From Pseudomonas sp. EpS/L25 (GTDB taxonomy: Bacteria; Pseudomonadota; Gammaproteobacteria; Pseudomonadales; Pseudomonadaceae): 64,000 nt of DNA. A program made the translations under genes and the position numbers. Positions 19,060 to 28,431 of this stretch are shown piece by piece; the stretch's first letter is position 1, and each line of letters starts with the position of its first letter. Location of the stretch: contig NZ_LNUP01000015.1 in assembly GCF_001512295.1 (NCBI RefSeq), forward strand, positions 186,001 to 250,000, read 5' to 3'. The notes under the pieces were generated by a model that was not told the DNA's origin, did no database searches, and was given only the letters and a program-made list of their open reading frames with translations.

Positions 19060-19806
19060 ATGAATGTCCTGATCGTCGATGACGAACCCTTGGCGCGCGA
19101 GCGTCTGGCCCGTCTGGTGGGGCAACTGGACGGTTACACCGCCCTGGAGCCGACAGCCACCAACGGTGAGGAAGCCCTCGCTTTGGTTGAAAATCTCAAG
19201 CCAGACATTGTCCTGCTGGACATCCGCATGCCGGGTCTGGACGGTCTGCAGGTGGCGGCGCGCCTGTGCGAGCGTGAGTCGCCACCGGCGGTGATCTTCG
19301 TCACTGCCCACGACGAGTACGCGCTCGATGCCTTCCAGGTCAGCGCCGTGGGCTATCTGGTCAAGCCGGTGCGCCAGGAAGACCTGGCCGCGGCCCTGAG
19401 CAAGGCCCAGCGACCCAACCGCATGCAGCTGGCTGCCTTGACCAAGCCGCCGGCCAGCGGTGGCCCGGGCCCGCGCAGCCACATCAGCGCCCGGACCCGC
19501 AAGGGTATCGAGCTGATCCCGCTGGATGACGTGGTCTATTTCATCGCCGACCACAAGTACGTGACCCTGAGACACTCCGGTGGCGAGGTACTGCTGGACG
19601 AGCCGCTCAAGGCGCTGGAAGACGAATTCGGCGAGCGCTTCGTGCGTATCCACCGCAATGCCCTGGTCTCGCGGGAGCGTATCGAGCGCCTGCAACGCAC
19701 GCCCCTGGGCCACTTCCAGCTGTTCCTCAAGGGCATGAACGGCGACGCGCTGACCGTCAGCCGCCGCCACGTGGCGGGTGTGCGCCGGCTGATGCACAGC
19801 ATCTGA
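19060..19806 (+). CDS. algR: LytTR-type response regulator AlgR
   Basis: Product of 248 residues. Receiver domain 1-120 has the acidic pocket 'VDDEP' and the phosphorylation site Asp54 in 'DIVLLDIRMPG', with Lys in 'GYLVKPV'. The LytTR DNA-binding domain occupies about 140-245 ('KGIELIPLDDVVYFIADHKY', 'FVRIHRNALVSRERI'). It regulates alginate, pilus and other genes with AlgZ. Downstream is hemC; the gap of 87 bp probably contains the hemC promoter. Confidence 0.95.
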   Translation: MNVLIVDDEPLARERLARLVGQLDGYTALEPTATNGEEALALVENLKPDIVLLDIRMPGLDGLQVAARLCERESPPAVIFVTAHDEYALDAFQVSAVGYLVKPVRQEDLAAALSKAQRPNRMQLAALTKPPASGGPGPRSHISARTRKGIELIPLDDVVYFIADHKYVTLRHSGGEVLLDEPLKALEDEFGERFVRIHRNALVSRERIERLQRTPLGHFQLFLKGMNGDALTVSRRHVAGVRRLMHSI

Positions 19807-19893
19807 CGGCGCTGGTCGGTCGATGCCGGGCGCTCGCCGCAGTGGGGGCGCCGGTCGACCTGCTATGATGGCCGGCAATCTGACGTGCCGGTA

Positions 19894-20838
19894 ATGTCCA
19901 TGCTCCGCGAAATCCGTATCGCTACGCGCCAGAGTGCCCTGGCGCTGTGGCAAGCCGACTATGTGAAAGCCCGCCTCGAAGCGGCGCACCCTGGTCTCAG
20001 GGTCAGCCTGCTGCCCATGACCAGTCGCGGCGACAAACTGCTCGACGCGCCCCTGGCGAAGATCGGTGGCAAGGGCCTGTTCGTCAAGGAACTGGAGAAC
20101 GCCCTGCTCGACGGTAGCGCCGACCTCGCCGTGCACTCCATGAAGGACGTGCCCATGGCGTTTCCGCAAGGCCTGGGGCTGTACGCCATCTGCGCGCGGG
20201 AAGACCCGCGCGATGCCTTCGTTTCCAACCGGTTCGCCGGGCTCGCCGAACTGCCCCAAGGCAGCGTGGTGGGTACCTCCAGCCTGAGACGCCAGGCCCA
20301 GTTGCTGGCGTTGCGCCCCGATCTGGAGATCCGCTTCCTGCGTGGCAACGTCAACACCCGTCTGGCCAAGCTCGATGCCGACGAGTACGACGCCATCATT
20401 CTCGCCGCCGCCGGCCTGATCCGCCTCGGATTCGCCGACCGCATCCGCGAATACCTGAGCGTCGAAAACAGCCTGCCAGCGGGAGGGCAGGGCGCGGTGG
20501 GCATCGAGTGCCGCACCGACGATGCCGAGGTGCATGTCCTGCTCGAACCCCTGCATCACCTCGACACCGAACGCCGCGTCGCTGCCGAGCGCGCCCTGAA
20601 TCGCCGCCTCAATGGTGGCTGCCAGGTGCCCATCGCCTGCTATGCCGTGCAGGAGGGCGACTTGCTCTGGTTGCGCGGCCTGGTCGGCCAGCCCGACGGT
20701 GGTCTGCTGCTGCGCGCCGAGGCCCGCGGTCCGCTCAACGATCCTGCCGGCCTGGGCGTGGCCGTGGCCGAGGACCTGCTGGCCCAGGGCGCCCAAGGCA
20801 TCCTCGATGCCGTCTACGGGGCCTCCGGCGCATCATGA
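19894..20838 (+). CDS. hemC: Porphobilinogen deaminase (hydroxymethylbilane synthase)
   Basis: Product of 314 residues from ATG 19894. Signatures include '[16 protein letters not shown]', 'HSMKD' with catalytic Asp85, 'GTSSLRR' and '[11 protein letters not shown]', where Cys243 anchors the dipyrromethane cofactor. It polymerises four porphobilinogens into hydroxymethylbilane. An in-frame GTG at 19885 and an ATG at 19900 are alternative starts; the Shine-Dalgarno is weak, so the exact start is uncertain by a few codons. hemD follows with a 4 bp overlap. Confidence 0.95.
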   Translation: MSMLREIRIATRQSALALWQADYVKARLEAAHPGLRVSLLPMTSRGDKLLDAPLAKIGGKGLFVKELENALLDGSADLAVHSMKDVPMAFPQGLGLYAICAREDPRDAFVSNRFAGLAELPQGSVVGTSSLRRQAQLLALRPDLEIRFLRGNVNTRLAKLDADEYDAIILAAAGLIRLGFADRIREYLSVENSLPAGGQGAVGIECRTDDAEVHVLLEPLHHLDTERRVAAERALNRRLNGGCQVPIACYAVQEGDLLWLRGLVGQPDGGLLLRAEARGPLNDPAGLGVAVAEDLLAQGAQGILDAVYGASGAS

Positions 20839-21593
20839 GCGCCTGGCGCTTGCTGCTGACCCGGCCGGCGGACGAGAACGCGCCGCTCGCCGCTACCCTG
20901 GCGGCGACCGGTATCGCCAGCGCCAGCCTGCCGCTACTGGAGATCCAGCCGCTGCCGGAAACGCCCGAGCAGCGCAGTCTCTGGCTCGACCTGGACCGCT
21001 ACGCCGCCGTGCTGGTGGTGAGCAAGCCGGCCGCTCGCCTGGGACTCGCCGCCCTCGACCGCTACTGGCCGCAACCGCCGTTGCAGGCCTGGTTCGCCGT
21101 CGGCGCGGCCACCGCCGCGGTGCTCGACGACTACGGTCTGCCGGTGCACTACCCCGAGCGTGAGGACAGCGAAGGCCTGCTGGCCCTGCCGGCCCTGGCC
21201 GACGCCCTGCAACGTCCCGAGCCCGAGGTGCTGCTGCTGCGCGGCGAAGGTGGCCGCGACCTGCTGGTCGACGGCCTCACGGCCCGCGGCGCTCGCGTCG
21301 AGGTGCTCGAGCTCTATCGCCGCCAGTGTCCGGAATACGCCCCAGGGCTGATCCTAGAGACCCTGGCAGCGGAACGCCTGAATGCCATCATGGTCAGCAG
21401 TGGGCAGGGATTCGCGCATCTGCAGGCCTGTGCGGGTGCGGATTGGCCCGCAGTGCGTCGCTATCCGCTGCTGGTACCCAGTGCCCGTGTGGCCGAGCTG
21501 GCCCGTGCCAGCGGCTGTCGTCGCGTGATCGACTGCCAGGGTGCCAATGCCGGCGCCATCGCCGCCGCACTTGCCCAACATCATCCGGATTGA
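20835..21593 (+). CDS. hemD: Uroporphyrinogen-III synthase
   Basis: Product of 252 residues, '[20 protein letters not shown]' onward. This family has low conservation, but 'LLTRP', '[15 protein letters not shown]', '[16 protein letters not shown]' and '[11 protein letters not shown]' are recognisable. It cyclises and inverts ring D of hydroxymethylbilane. The ATG overlaps the hemC stop by 4 bp, fixing the start and implying coupling. Followed after 17 bp by hemX. Confidence 0.93.
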   Translation: MSAWRLLLTRPADENAPLAATLAATGIASASLPLLEIQPLPETPEQRSLWLDLDRYAAVLVVSKPAARLGLAALDRYWPQPPLQAWFAVGAATAAVLDDYGLPVHYPEREDSEGLLALPALADALQRPEPEVLLLRGEGGRDLLVDGLTARGARVEVLELYRRQCPEYAPGLILETLAAERLNAIMVSSGQGFAHLQACAGADWPAVRRYPLLVPSARVAELARASGCRRVIDCQGANAGAIAAALAQHHPD

Positions 21594-21610
21594 CCCTACA
21601 AGGAATCCCT

Positions 21611-22774
21611 GTGAGCGAAACTCAAGCCCCCCGCGCCGACGACGTCTCCCCCGATCCCGTCGTGACTCCCACGTCGCCTCCGCCCGCGCCGCCCCCGGTG
21701 AGCGCGCGTCGCAAGGGCTCGGGCAAGGCCTCGGGCGTGGCATTGCTGGCCCTGCTGGTGGCCGTCGGTGGCCTGGGCGTGGGCGGCTGGAGTGTCTGGC
21801 AACTGCAGCAGGTACGCCAGGCCGAGCAGGCCGGCGCCGCCCAGGCCGAGGATCTGCGCAGTCAACTGCGCCAGCTGGAAACCCGCAACCAGGCGCTGAG
21901 CGCCGATCTCGGCCGGTTGCCCTCGGCCAACGAACTGGAAGAGCGCCGCCGCCAGCTGGCCGCCCTGCAAGGCGATCAGCAGCACCTCGCCGAACAGTTC
22001 AAGGAAGTGGTCGGCCAGAGCCGCCAGGCCTGGCGGCTGACCGAGGCCGAACACCTGCTGCGCATGGCGACCCTGCGCATGACCGCGCTGCAGGACGTCC
22101 CCAGCGCCCAGAACCTGCTGCAGGGCGTCGACGACATCCTCAAGGCGCAGAACGATCCGGCCGCCTTCGCCGCCCGCCAGCAACTGGCCAACGCCCAGCA
22201 GACCTTGCGCCAGCTGCCCGATCTGGATCGCACCGGCCAGTTCGTCCAGTTGGCCTCCCTGCGCAACCAGGTGCAGAGCCTGGAGCCCTTGCCGCCGCGT
22301 TTCGCCACCACGGTGGCCGACCAGCCGGGCGTGGGGAAGGCCGCGGTGCCGCCCAGCAGTGCGCTGCAGCAGTGGTGGCAGGACTTCCGCCAGCGCATCT
22401 CCAGCTATTTCCGCATCGACTTCTCCGCCGACCAGCCGATCCGGCCGCTGCTGGCCGAGGAATCCCTGGCCCAGGTGCGCCTGGCCATGAGCCTGGCGCT
22501 GGAACAGGCGCAGTGGGCCGTGCTGAACGGCAACCAGGAGGTCTATCGCCTCTCCATCGAGCAGGCCGAAGACGTCCTCGCCGCCCACTTCAACAACCAG
22601 AATCCCGACAGCCGCGCCGTCAGGCTGCGCCTGCAGGAGCTGGCCGAGCGTCCGGTGACCTTCGAGGCGCCCGACCTGACGCCGGCCCTCACCGCGCTGC
22701 AGGCCTACATCGCGCAACGTCAGCAAATCCAGCCGACCAATGCCGCCGGCGCGGCTCAGGAGAATCGTCCATGA
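21611..22774 (+). CDS. hemX: HemX-like membrane protein (uroporphyrinogen-III C-methyltransferase-like, non-enzymatic)
   Basis: Product of 387 residues from GTG 21611 (MSETQAPRADDVSPDPVV). A proline-rich cytoplasmic N-terminus precedes one membrane helix ('SGVALLALLVAVGGLGVGGW', about 40-60), then a long periplasmic coiled coil rich in Gln, Glu and Arg. No methyltransferase motifs are present despite the historic name. It sits in the hemC-hemD-hemX-hemY order common in gammaproteobacteria. The role is unclear; possibly a scaffold or membrane organiser for tetrapyrrole enzymes. Confidence 0.85.
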   Translation: MSETQAPRADDVSPDPVVTPTSPPPAPPPVSARRKGSGKASGVALLALLVAVGGLGVGGWSVWQLQQVRQAEQAGAAQAEDLRSQLRQLETRNQALSADLGRLPSANELEERRRQLAALQGDQQHLAEQFKEVVGQSRQAWRLTEAEHLLRMATLRMTALQDVPSAQNLLQGVDDILKAQNDPAAFAARQQLANAQQTLRQLPDLDRTGQFVQLASLRNQVQSLEPLPPRFATTVADQPGVGKAAVPPSSALQQWWQDFRQRISSYFRIDFSADQPIRPLLAEESLAQVRLAMSLALEQAQWAVLNGNQEVYRLSIEQAEDVLAAHFNNQNPDSRAVRLRLQELAERPVTFEAPDLTPALTALQAYIAQRQQIQPTNAAGAAQENRP

Positions 22775-23979
22775 AGCGCCTGTACCTGCTGTTCCTGTTC
22801 GCCCTGCTCGTCGGCCTGGGGGTCGCCGTGGTGCTGGCCAAGGAGCCGGGCTACGTGCTGCTGTCCTACAGCAACTTCCGCTATGAATCGAGCCTCTGGG
22901 CCTTCCTGGCGCTGCTGGTGGCCGCCTGGCTCGCGCTGTCCATCCTCAAGCTGGTGCTGGGTGCCCTGGGGCTGACCGGCAAGGTGCTCAATCCCTGGTC
23001 GCGGCACAATCGTCAGCGGCGCCTGGATCAGGCCCGCCACAAGGGCCAGCTGGAGCTGGCCGAAGGCAACTGGAGCAACGCCCTCAAGCACCTGAAGAGC
23101 GCTGCCGAACATGCCGACCAGCCGTTGTTCGTCCTGCTGGGCGCCGCCCGCGCCGCCAACGAGCTGGGTGACCTGGACGAGCGCGATCGCCTGCTGCGCC
23201 AGGCCCGCGAGCGCGAACCCCAGGCCGATCTCGCCATCGGCCTGCAACAGGCCCGACTGCAGATCGACCGCGGCCAGTACCTGGAGGCGCGCGACAGCCT
23301 GGCGCCGCTGCAGGCCAAGTATCCGAAGAACGGCGAGGTGCTGCTGCAGCTGCAGCGCCTGCAGGTGACCCTGCGCGATTGGCCGGCGCTGATCGCCCTG
23401 CTGCCGCAACTGCGCAAGCAGCAGGTGCTGCGTCCGCAGGAGCAGGACGACCTGGAGCGCAAGGTCTGGATCGCCACTCTGGACGAGGTACCGCCCCAGG
23501 GTGCGGAGTCCGCGCTGGACGCCCAGTGGCAGCAGGTGCCCACGGCGCTCAAGGGCGATCCGGCGGTGGTGCTCGCCTATGCCCGCCAGCTACGCGCCAT
23601 CGGTCGTGACGACCTCGCCGAAGAGGTGCTGCACATCACCCTCAATCGCCAATGGGACGAGCGCCTGGTCGAACTCTACGGCCAACTGCGGCCACGCGAT
23701 GCCAGTCGCCCGCTGCAGCATGCCGAGGGGTGGCTCAAGGATCGTCCCCAGGACCCGGTGCTGCTGCTGGCGCTGGGCCGCCTATGCATGAGCAACCAGC
23801 TGTGGGGCAAGGCGCGCGATTACCTGGAGACCAGCCTGGCCCAGCGCCCTTCCGCCATCACCGCTGGCGAACTGGCCCGGGTCGCCATCCAGCTGGGCGA
23901 CGTGAGCCGTAGCCAGCAGTTGCTGCAGAGCCAGTGGCGCGACCCTGCGTCCGCTTCGCTGCCGGCTACACGCAGCTGA
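22771..23979 (+). CDS. hemY: HemY-like TPR membrane protein
   Basis: Product of 402 residues. Two N-terminal membrane helices ('LYLLFLFALLVGLGVAVVLA' and 'SLWAFLALLVAAWLALSILK') are followed by an alpha-helical TPR region, for example 'GNWSNALKHLKSAAEHADQP' and 'LWGKARDYLETSLAQRPSA'. This is the proteobacterial HemY of the hemCDXY operon, not protoporphyrinogen oxidase. The ATG overlaps the hemX stop by 4 bp. It is thought to act in late haem precursor handling, but the mechanism is not established. Confidence 0.88.
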   Translation: MKRLYLLFLFALLVGLGVAVVLAKEPGYVLLSYSNFRYESSLWAFLALLVAAWLALSILKLVLGALGLTGKVLNPWSRHNRQRRLDQARHKGQLELAEGNWSNALKHLKSAAEHADQPLFVLLGAARAANELGDLDERDRLLRQAREREPQADLAIGLQQARLQIDRGQYLEARDSLAPLQAKYPKNGEVLLQLQRLQVTLRDWPALIALLPQLRKQQVLRPQEQDDLERKVWIATLDEVPPQGAESALDAQWQQVPTALKGDPAVVLAYARQLRAIGRDDLAEEVLHITLNRQWDERLVELYGQLRPRDASRPLQHAEGWLKDRPQDPVLLLALGRLCMSNQLWGKARDYLETSLAQRPSAITAGELARVAIQLGDVSRSQQLLQSQWRDPASASLPATRS

Positions 23980-24208
23980 TTCGGCTCATGGCCCTCGTGC
24001 GTGGCCACCCGGTGGGCGCGCACGAGAATCGGTCAACCTGCCGTACCGCTCCTGGAACCGGGTCTGAACCCGTCATGCGCCCTCGTGCGGACCCCTTCCC
24101 AAGCCGCTACGACATCGTACAGCCATAGAGGTGTCACCCCGGTCCTTGAAAGGTGCCCGGGCTTTCTCTACCGTAACGTCCCAATTCCCTGCTGGAGACG
24201 GCGCGTCC

Positions 24209-24694
24209 GTGACTAGTCCCCGCTTCATCTTCCTGTTCATGGCTGCCACCTGCGCGGTACTCATGGGCGTCGGTCTCTATCTCGAGCACGTGGTCGGCCT
24301 CGAGCCCTGCCCCCTCTGCGTGGTGCAGCGGATCTTCTTCATTCTGGTCGGAGTGGTCGCCCTGATCGCGGGCATCCAGGCGCCGGGTCTGCGTGGACGG
24401 CGCATCTACGGCGTGATCCTCTTGTTGCTGGCCGCCGGTGGTGCCGCTACCGCCGGCCGCCAGGTCTACCTGCAAACGGTGCCGGCGGAAGAGCTGGCGG
24501 CCTGCCTGCCGAGCCTGGACTACATGATGCAGGCGCTGCCCTTCCAGGAAATCATCCGCCTGGTGCTGCACGGCACCGCCGACTGCGCCGAAGTCAACTG
24601 GACACTGTTCGGCCTGAGCATCCCGGAATGGAGCCTGCTGGCCTTCGTCCTGCTCATGGCCCTGAGCCTGGTCAAGATCTTCCGCCGTCGCTAG
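24209..24694 (+). CDS. dsbB: Disulfide bond formation protein DsbB (DsbH-type)
   Basis: Product of 161 residues with four hydrophobic segments. The quinone-linked pair is Cys34/Cys37 in 'PCPLC'; the periplasmic pair is Cys99 and Cys126, matching E. coli spacing. It reoxidises DsbA using ubiquinone. Start GTG 24209 (MTSPRFIFLF) was preferred over an earlier in-frame ATG because it gives a normal first helix and follows GGAG. P. aeruginosa has a DsbB paralogue (dsbH) at this locus. Its TAG stop forms the edge of a family A repeat. Confidence 0.92.
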   Translation: MTSPRFIFLFMAATCAVLMGVGLYLEHVVGLEPCPLCVVQRIFFILVGVVALIAGIQAPGLRGRRIYGVILLLLAAGGAATAGRQVYLQTVPAEELAACLPSLDYMMQALPFQEIIRLVLHGTADCAEVNWTLFGLSIPEWSLLAFVLLMALSLVKIFRRR

Positions 24695-24843
24695 TGTGGT
24701 GTTTCTGACGTTCGCGCAAGAATGGGCGAGTGATTTTTGTTCGGTTCGGCGCCCCGAGTGGCAACGACGTCCAAGGCGGTCCGCCGCTGCGGACAAAAAG
24801 CGCCGCCAAAATTGTGTAGGTGATTTCTGAAACACCACACCAG
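24691..24843. repeat. Family A inverted-repeat element, copy 2
   Basis: 153 bp bounded by CTAGTGTGGTGTTTCTGA and TTTCTGAAACACCACACCAG. It matches copy 1 (13905-14100) across the ends and several interior blocks, but lacks about 40-50 bp of the middle of copy 1. As in copy 1, the leading CTAG supplies the TAG stop of the gene upstream, here dsbB. It lies upstream of algQ, leaving 110 bp for the algQ promoter. Confidence 0.85.
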
Positions 24844-24953
24844 GCCTTTCTCCGAGCAACGGCACTCGCCTGGCGAGACGATGTCGGTATAGTTCCTGAT
24901 AACCCCCGGGCGCCTGCGCCCGGACCGTTTCGCCCGTATAGAGAGCTGCCGTC

Positions 24954-25430
24954 ATGCTAGAAACCTGCCGCAATGCCCAGGAACGCTGGGGTGGGGTCCA
25001 CCAGCTGATCGACCGCTGGCTGATCGCCCGCCGCGAGCTGGTGACCGCTTACGAGACTCTGGATATGGAGCCCTTGCTGGCCCCGGTACGCGAGGTGAGC
25101 GAACTGGAGCGCCTCTGCGACATGCTGGTCGACTACATGTCCACCGCGCATTTCGAGATCTACGAGCAACTGGTGGCCGAAGCCCGGGAATTCCAGGACG
25201 AGCGCGCCATCGAGTTCGCCGACAGCGTCTATCCGCGCCTGCAGGCCCTGACCGACGCCGCCCTGAACTTCAACGACAGATTCGAGCGCGGGGCCTATCG
25301 GGACCCGGGGCTGTTGACCATCGAACTCAAGCTGCTGGGCGAGACCCTGCGCGAGCGCTTCGAACTGGAAGACTGCCTGATCGAAGTGCTGCACACCGCG
25401 CACCAACAGCCGCGCCTGGCGTCGGTCTAG
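24954..25430 (+). CDS. algQ: Rsd/AlgQ anti-RNA polymerase sigma-70 factor
   Basis: Product of 158 residues, all helical, with family blocks 'CRNAQERWGGVHQLIDRWL' and 'LCDMLVDYMSTAHFEIYEQL'. Rsd-type proteins bind the housekeeping sigma factor and shift polymerase towards alternative sigma factors; in P. aeruginosa AlgQ influences alginate and siderophore genes. The locus downstream of dsbB is the standard one. Its 3' end overlaps the convergent TIGR02444 gene by 4 bp. Confidence 0.94.
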   Translation: MLETCRNAQERWGGVHQLIDRWLIARRELVTAYETLDMEPLLAPVREVSELERLCDMLVDYMSTAHFEIYEQLVAEAREFQDERAIEFADSVYPRLQALTDAALNFNDRFERGAYRDPGLLTIELKLLGETLRERFELEDCLIEVLHTAHQQPRLASV

Positions 25431-25891
25431 CCCCGGCTCACCCGCGCTGCCTCGGCCAGCAGGTCGAGGTCCGCGGCGGCTGCCTCGCGCGGTGCCAGCG
25501 CATGCAGCCAGTCCCCCGAGCCCTGCGCCTCGCGGCACGGCCAATGGCCCGCGAGTCGCGCCAGACGCGCGAGCTGTTCACGTTCCGCGGCCAATTCCAG
25601 GCCCTTGAGTTGCTCCCGCAGAGCCGCCAGGCTCTGGTCCGCGCTGGACGCGGCCTTCCAGGCCTGGCGCAACTGGCGCAGGGGGCGGACCACCGTGTCC
25701 TGCCAGTGCCGCGAGGCGCGCTGCAGTCGAGCCAGCCCCTCGGCATCCAGGGCGCAGGCACGGTGATCCAGCCAGAGCGCCGTCAGCACCAGGCAGACGT
25801 CGGCGCCGGCCTCCTGCAGACGCAAACAGGCGCCTTCCACGCCGGGCCGGGCGTATACTGCCAACGCGAATTCCCACAGGTCCTCTTGCAT
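25427..25891 (-). CDS. TIGR02444-family protein of unknown function
   Basis: Product of 154 residues, helical and rich in Ala, Leu and Arg, beginning 'MQEDLWEFALAVYARPGVEG'. The block 'CLRLQEAGADVCLVLTALWL' is what I associate with the TIGR02444 family, found in pseudomonads next to algQ and an ABC-F gene. There is no signal peptide or membrane segment. Function unknown. It is divergent from the ABC-F gene with 47 bp between starts, so they share a promoter region. Confidence 0.8.
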   Translation of the reverse strand: MQEDLWEFALAVYARPGVEGACLRLQEAGADVCLVLTALWLDHRACALDAEGLARLQRASRHWQDTVVRPLRQLRQAWKAASSADQSLAALREQLKGLELAAEREQLARLARLAGHWPCREAQGSGDWLHALAPREAAAADLDLLAEAARVSRG

Positions 25892-25938
25892 GTCCGCCTC
25901 CCCGTTCGTGGGTGGTGGAGCTGCTACACTCCGCCGCC

Positions 25939-27849
25939 ATGATCCGACTACAGAACCTTACTCTACAGCGCGGTCCCCAGCGTCTGCTCGAAAACGCTGA
26001 CCTGACCCTGCATCCCGGCCAGAAGGCCGGGCTGATCGGTGCCAATGGCGCCGGCAAGTCCAGCCTCTTCGCCCTGTTGCGCGGCCAGCTCGGCGCCGAC
26101 GCCGGCGACTGCCACATTCCAGCGGCCTGGCGCATCGCCCACATGCGTCAGGAGGTGGATACCCTGGAGCGGCTGGCGGTGGACTACGTGCTCGACGGCG
26201 ACGTCGACCTGCGCCGCATCCAGCGTGAACTGGCAGCCGCCGAAGTGGCTCAGGACGGCAACGCCCTGGGCCGGCTGCACGCCGATTTCGAGGCCGCCGA
26301 CGGCTATACCGCCGATGCCCGGGCGCGCAAATTGCTGGCCGGTCTGGGCTTCACCGCCGCGCAGATGGAGCGCCAGGTCGGCGACTTCTCCGGTGGCTGG
26401 CGGATGCGCCTGAACCTGGCCCAGGCGCTGATGTGTCCCTCGGACCTGCTGCTGCTGGACGAACCCACCAACCACCTGGACCTGGACGCCATCCTCTGGC
26501 TGGAAGACTGGCTCAAGGGCTATCCCGGCACCCTGATCCTGATCTCCCACGACCGTGACTTCCTCGATGCGGTGGTCGACCATGTGGTGCACCTGGACCA
26601 GCAGACGCTCACCCTCTATCGCGGCGGCTATTCCAGCTTCGAGCGTACCCGCGCCGAGCGCTTGGCGCAGCAGCAACAGGCCTACGACAAGCAGCAGGCC
26701 CAGCGCGCCCACATGGAGAAGTACATCGCTCGCTTCAAGGCCCAGGCCACCAAGGCCCGCCAGGCGCAGAGCCGGATCAAGGCCCTGGAGCGATTGGAAG
26801 AGCTGGCGCCGGCCCATGTCGACTCGCCCTTCGAATTCGTCTTCCGCGAGGCGGACAAGCTGTCCAGCCCGCTGCTCGACCTGGCCGAAGGCCGGCTCGG
26901 CTACGGCGAGACCACCATTCTGCACCCGGTGAAGCTGCAACTGGTGCCGGGGGCACGCATCGGCCTGCTGGGCCCCAACGGTGCCGGCAAGTCGACCCTG
27001 ATCAAGACCCTGGCCGGTGAGCTTGCGCCCCTCGGTGGACGTCTGCAACGCGGCGAGAACCTGGCCATCGGCTACTTCGCCCAGCACCAGCTCGATTCTC
27101 TGGACGCCAAGGCCAGTCCGCTGCTGCACCTGCAGCGCATCGCCCCCGGCGAGCGCGAGCAGAGCCTGCGCGATTTTCTCGGCGGCTTCGACTTCCGCGG
27201 CCCGCGCTGCGACGAGGTGGTACTGAATTTCTCCGGTGGCGAGAAGGCGCGCCTGGCCCTGGCCTTGATCGCCTGGCAGAAGCCCAATCTGCTGCTGCTG
27301 GACGAACCCACCAACCACCTGGACCTGGACATGCGCCTGGCCCTGACCCTGGCCCTGCAGGAGTTCGCCGGAGCGGTGCTGGTGGTCTCCCACGATCGTC
27401 ACCTGCTCAAGAGCACCACCGACGAATTCCTGCTGGTGGCCGACGGCAAGGTCCAGGCCTTCGACGGCGACCTGGACGACTACAGCCGCTGGCTGGTGGA
27501 CTTCCGCGCCCGCCAGGAGCCGATGCTTGCCGGTGACGGCGCGGTGGTCGACAAGACCGACCGCAAGGCCCAGCGCCAGGCGGCCGCTGCCTTGCGCCAG
27601 CAGCTGGCGCCCTTGAAAAAGACGGCCGACAAGCTGGAGGCGGAGCTCGGCAAGCTGCAGGAAAAACTCGCCGCCCTGGAGACCCGGCTGGGCGACAGTG
27701 GCCTCTACGACGCCGCTCGCAAGGACGAGCTGCGCCAGGCCCTGGCCGACCAGGCCGCTACCAAGACCCGCGAAGCCGAGCTGGAAGAGCAGTGGCTGGA
27801 GGCCCTGGAGCGGCTGGAAAGCCTGCAAGCCGAACTCGAGGGGGCCTGA
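25939..27849 (+). CDS. ABC-F family ATPase (YheS-like, ribosome-associated)
   Basis: Product of 636 residues with two ABC domains and no membrane segments. Domain 1 has Walker A 'GANGAGKSS' at about 34-42, signature 'FSGGWRMRL' and Walker B 'LLLLDEPTNHLDLDA'; domain 2 has 'GPNGAGKST', 'FSGGEKARL' and again 'LLLLDEPTNHLDLDM'. A charged linker and a C-terminal coiled-coil (about 540-636) follow. ABC-F proteins act on ribosomes; the length and C-terminal extension fit YheS. Start ATG 25939. The mscS-like gene starts within its stop codon. Confidence 0.92.
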   Translation: MIRLQNLTLQRGPQRLLENADLTLHPGQKAGLIGANGAGKSSLFALLRGQLGADAGDCHIPAAWRIAHMRQEVDTLERLAVDYVLDGDVDLRRIQRELAAAEVAQDGNALGRLHADFEAADGYTADARARKLLAGLGFTAAQMERQVGDFSGGWRMRLNLAQALMCPSDLLLLDEPTNHLDLDAILWLEDWLKGYPGTLILISHDRDFLDAVVDHVVHLDQQTLTLYRGGYSSFERTRAERLAQQQQAYDKQQAQRAHMEKYIARFKAQATKARQAQSRIKALERLEELAPAHVDSPFEFVFREADKLSSPLLDLAEGRLGYGETTILHPVKLQLVPGARIGLLGPNGAGKSTLIKTLAGELAPLGGRLQRGENLAIGYFAQHQLDSLDAKASPLLHLQRIAPGEREQSLRDFLGGFDFRGPRCDEVVLNFSGGEKARLALALIAWQKPNLLLLDEPTNHLDLDMRLALTLALQEFAGAVLVVSHDRHLLKSTTDEFLLVADGKVQAFDGDLDDYSRWLVDFRARQEPMLAGDGAVVDKTDRKAQRQAAAALRQQLAPLKKTADKLEAELGKLQEKLAALETRLGDSGLYDAARKDELRQALADQAATKTREAELEEQWLEALERLESLQAELEGA

Positions 27850-28427
27850 TGACACAGTGGCTGCACACCTGGCTGCCGGGTTGGGGCGACTATCTGCTGG
27901 TGGCCGGCCAGGTCGCCCTGGTACTGCTCATCGGCTACGTGCTGCAACGCATCGTGGCGCGCGCCGTCACCGGCCTGGGCGAGCGCTATCCGCTGCCGCC
28001 GCAGATCGTCCTCGGGCTGCGTGGCACCCTGCGCTGGCTGATCATGGGCAGCGCCATCCTCATGGCTCTGGAACGCTTCGGGGTGTCCGCCGCGGTGCTC
28101 TGGACGGCCATCTCCGGCTTCGTCGCCGTGGCCGCGGTGGCCTTCTTCGCCATCTGGAGCGTGCTCTCCAACCTGTTCTGCGCAGTGCTGATCTTCACCG
28201 TCGGTCCCTTCCGCCTGGGTGATCGCATCGAGGTGCTGGATGCGTCCGACAAGCCGGGCATCAAGGGACGGGTGGTGGCCATCAACATGCTCTTCGTGAC
28301 CCTGCAGGAACTGGACGACAATCAGGAAGCCACCCTGGTGCAGATCCCCAACACACAGTTCTTCCAGAAGTCGGTGCGCCGCTGGCGCGATGCCGACGGG
28401 TCCTTCGATTTCCATCTCGACAGGTGA
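27849..28427 (+). CDS. Small MscS-family mechanosensitive channel protein
   Basis: Product of 192 residues. Hydrophobic segments at about 16-35, 55-75 and 83-110 are followed by the MscS beta-domain pattern 'GPFRLGDRIEVLD', 'GIKGRVVAINMLFVTLQ' and 'LVQIPNTQFFQKSVRRW'. It ends where the larger cytoplasmic alpha/beta cage of E. coli MscS (286 residues) would begin, so it is a short member of the family. The start overlaps the ABC-F stop by one base (TGATG), which suggests translational coupling. Confidence 0.85.
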   Translation: MTQWLHTWLPGWGDYLLVAGQVALVLLIGYVLQRIVARAVTGLGERYPLPPQIVLGLRGTLRWLIMGSAILMALERFGVSAAVLWTAISGFVAVAAVAFFAIWSVLSNLFCAVLIFTVGPFRLGDRIEVLDASDKPGIKGRVVAINMLFVTLQELDDNQEATLVQIPNTQFFQKSVRRWRDADGSFDFHLDR

Positions 28428-28431
28428 ATCC

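Noticed and set aside
25963-27855. Long antisense frame over the ABC-F gene
   Set aside because: Mirror of a strongly supported gene; rich in Gln, Val and Gly as expected of antisense reading.
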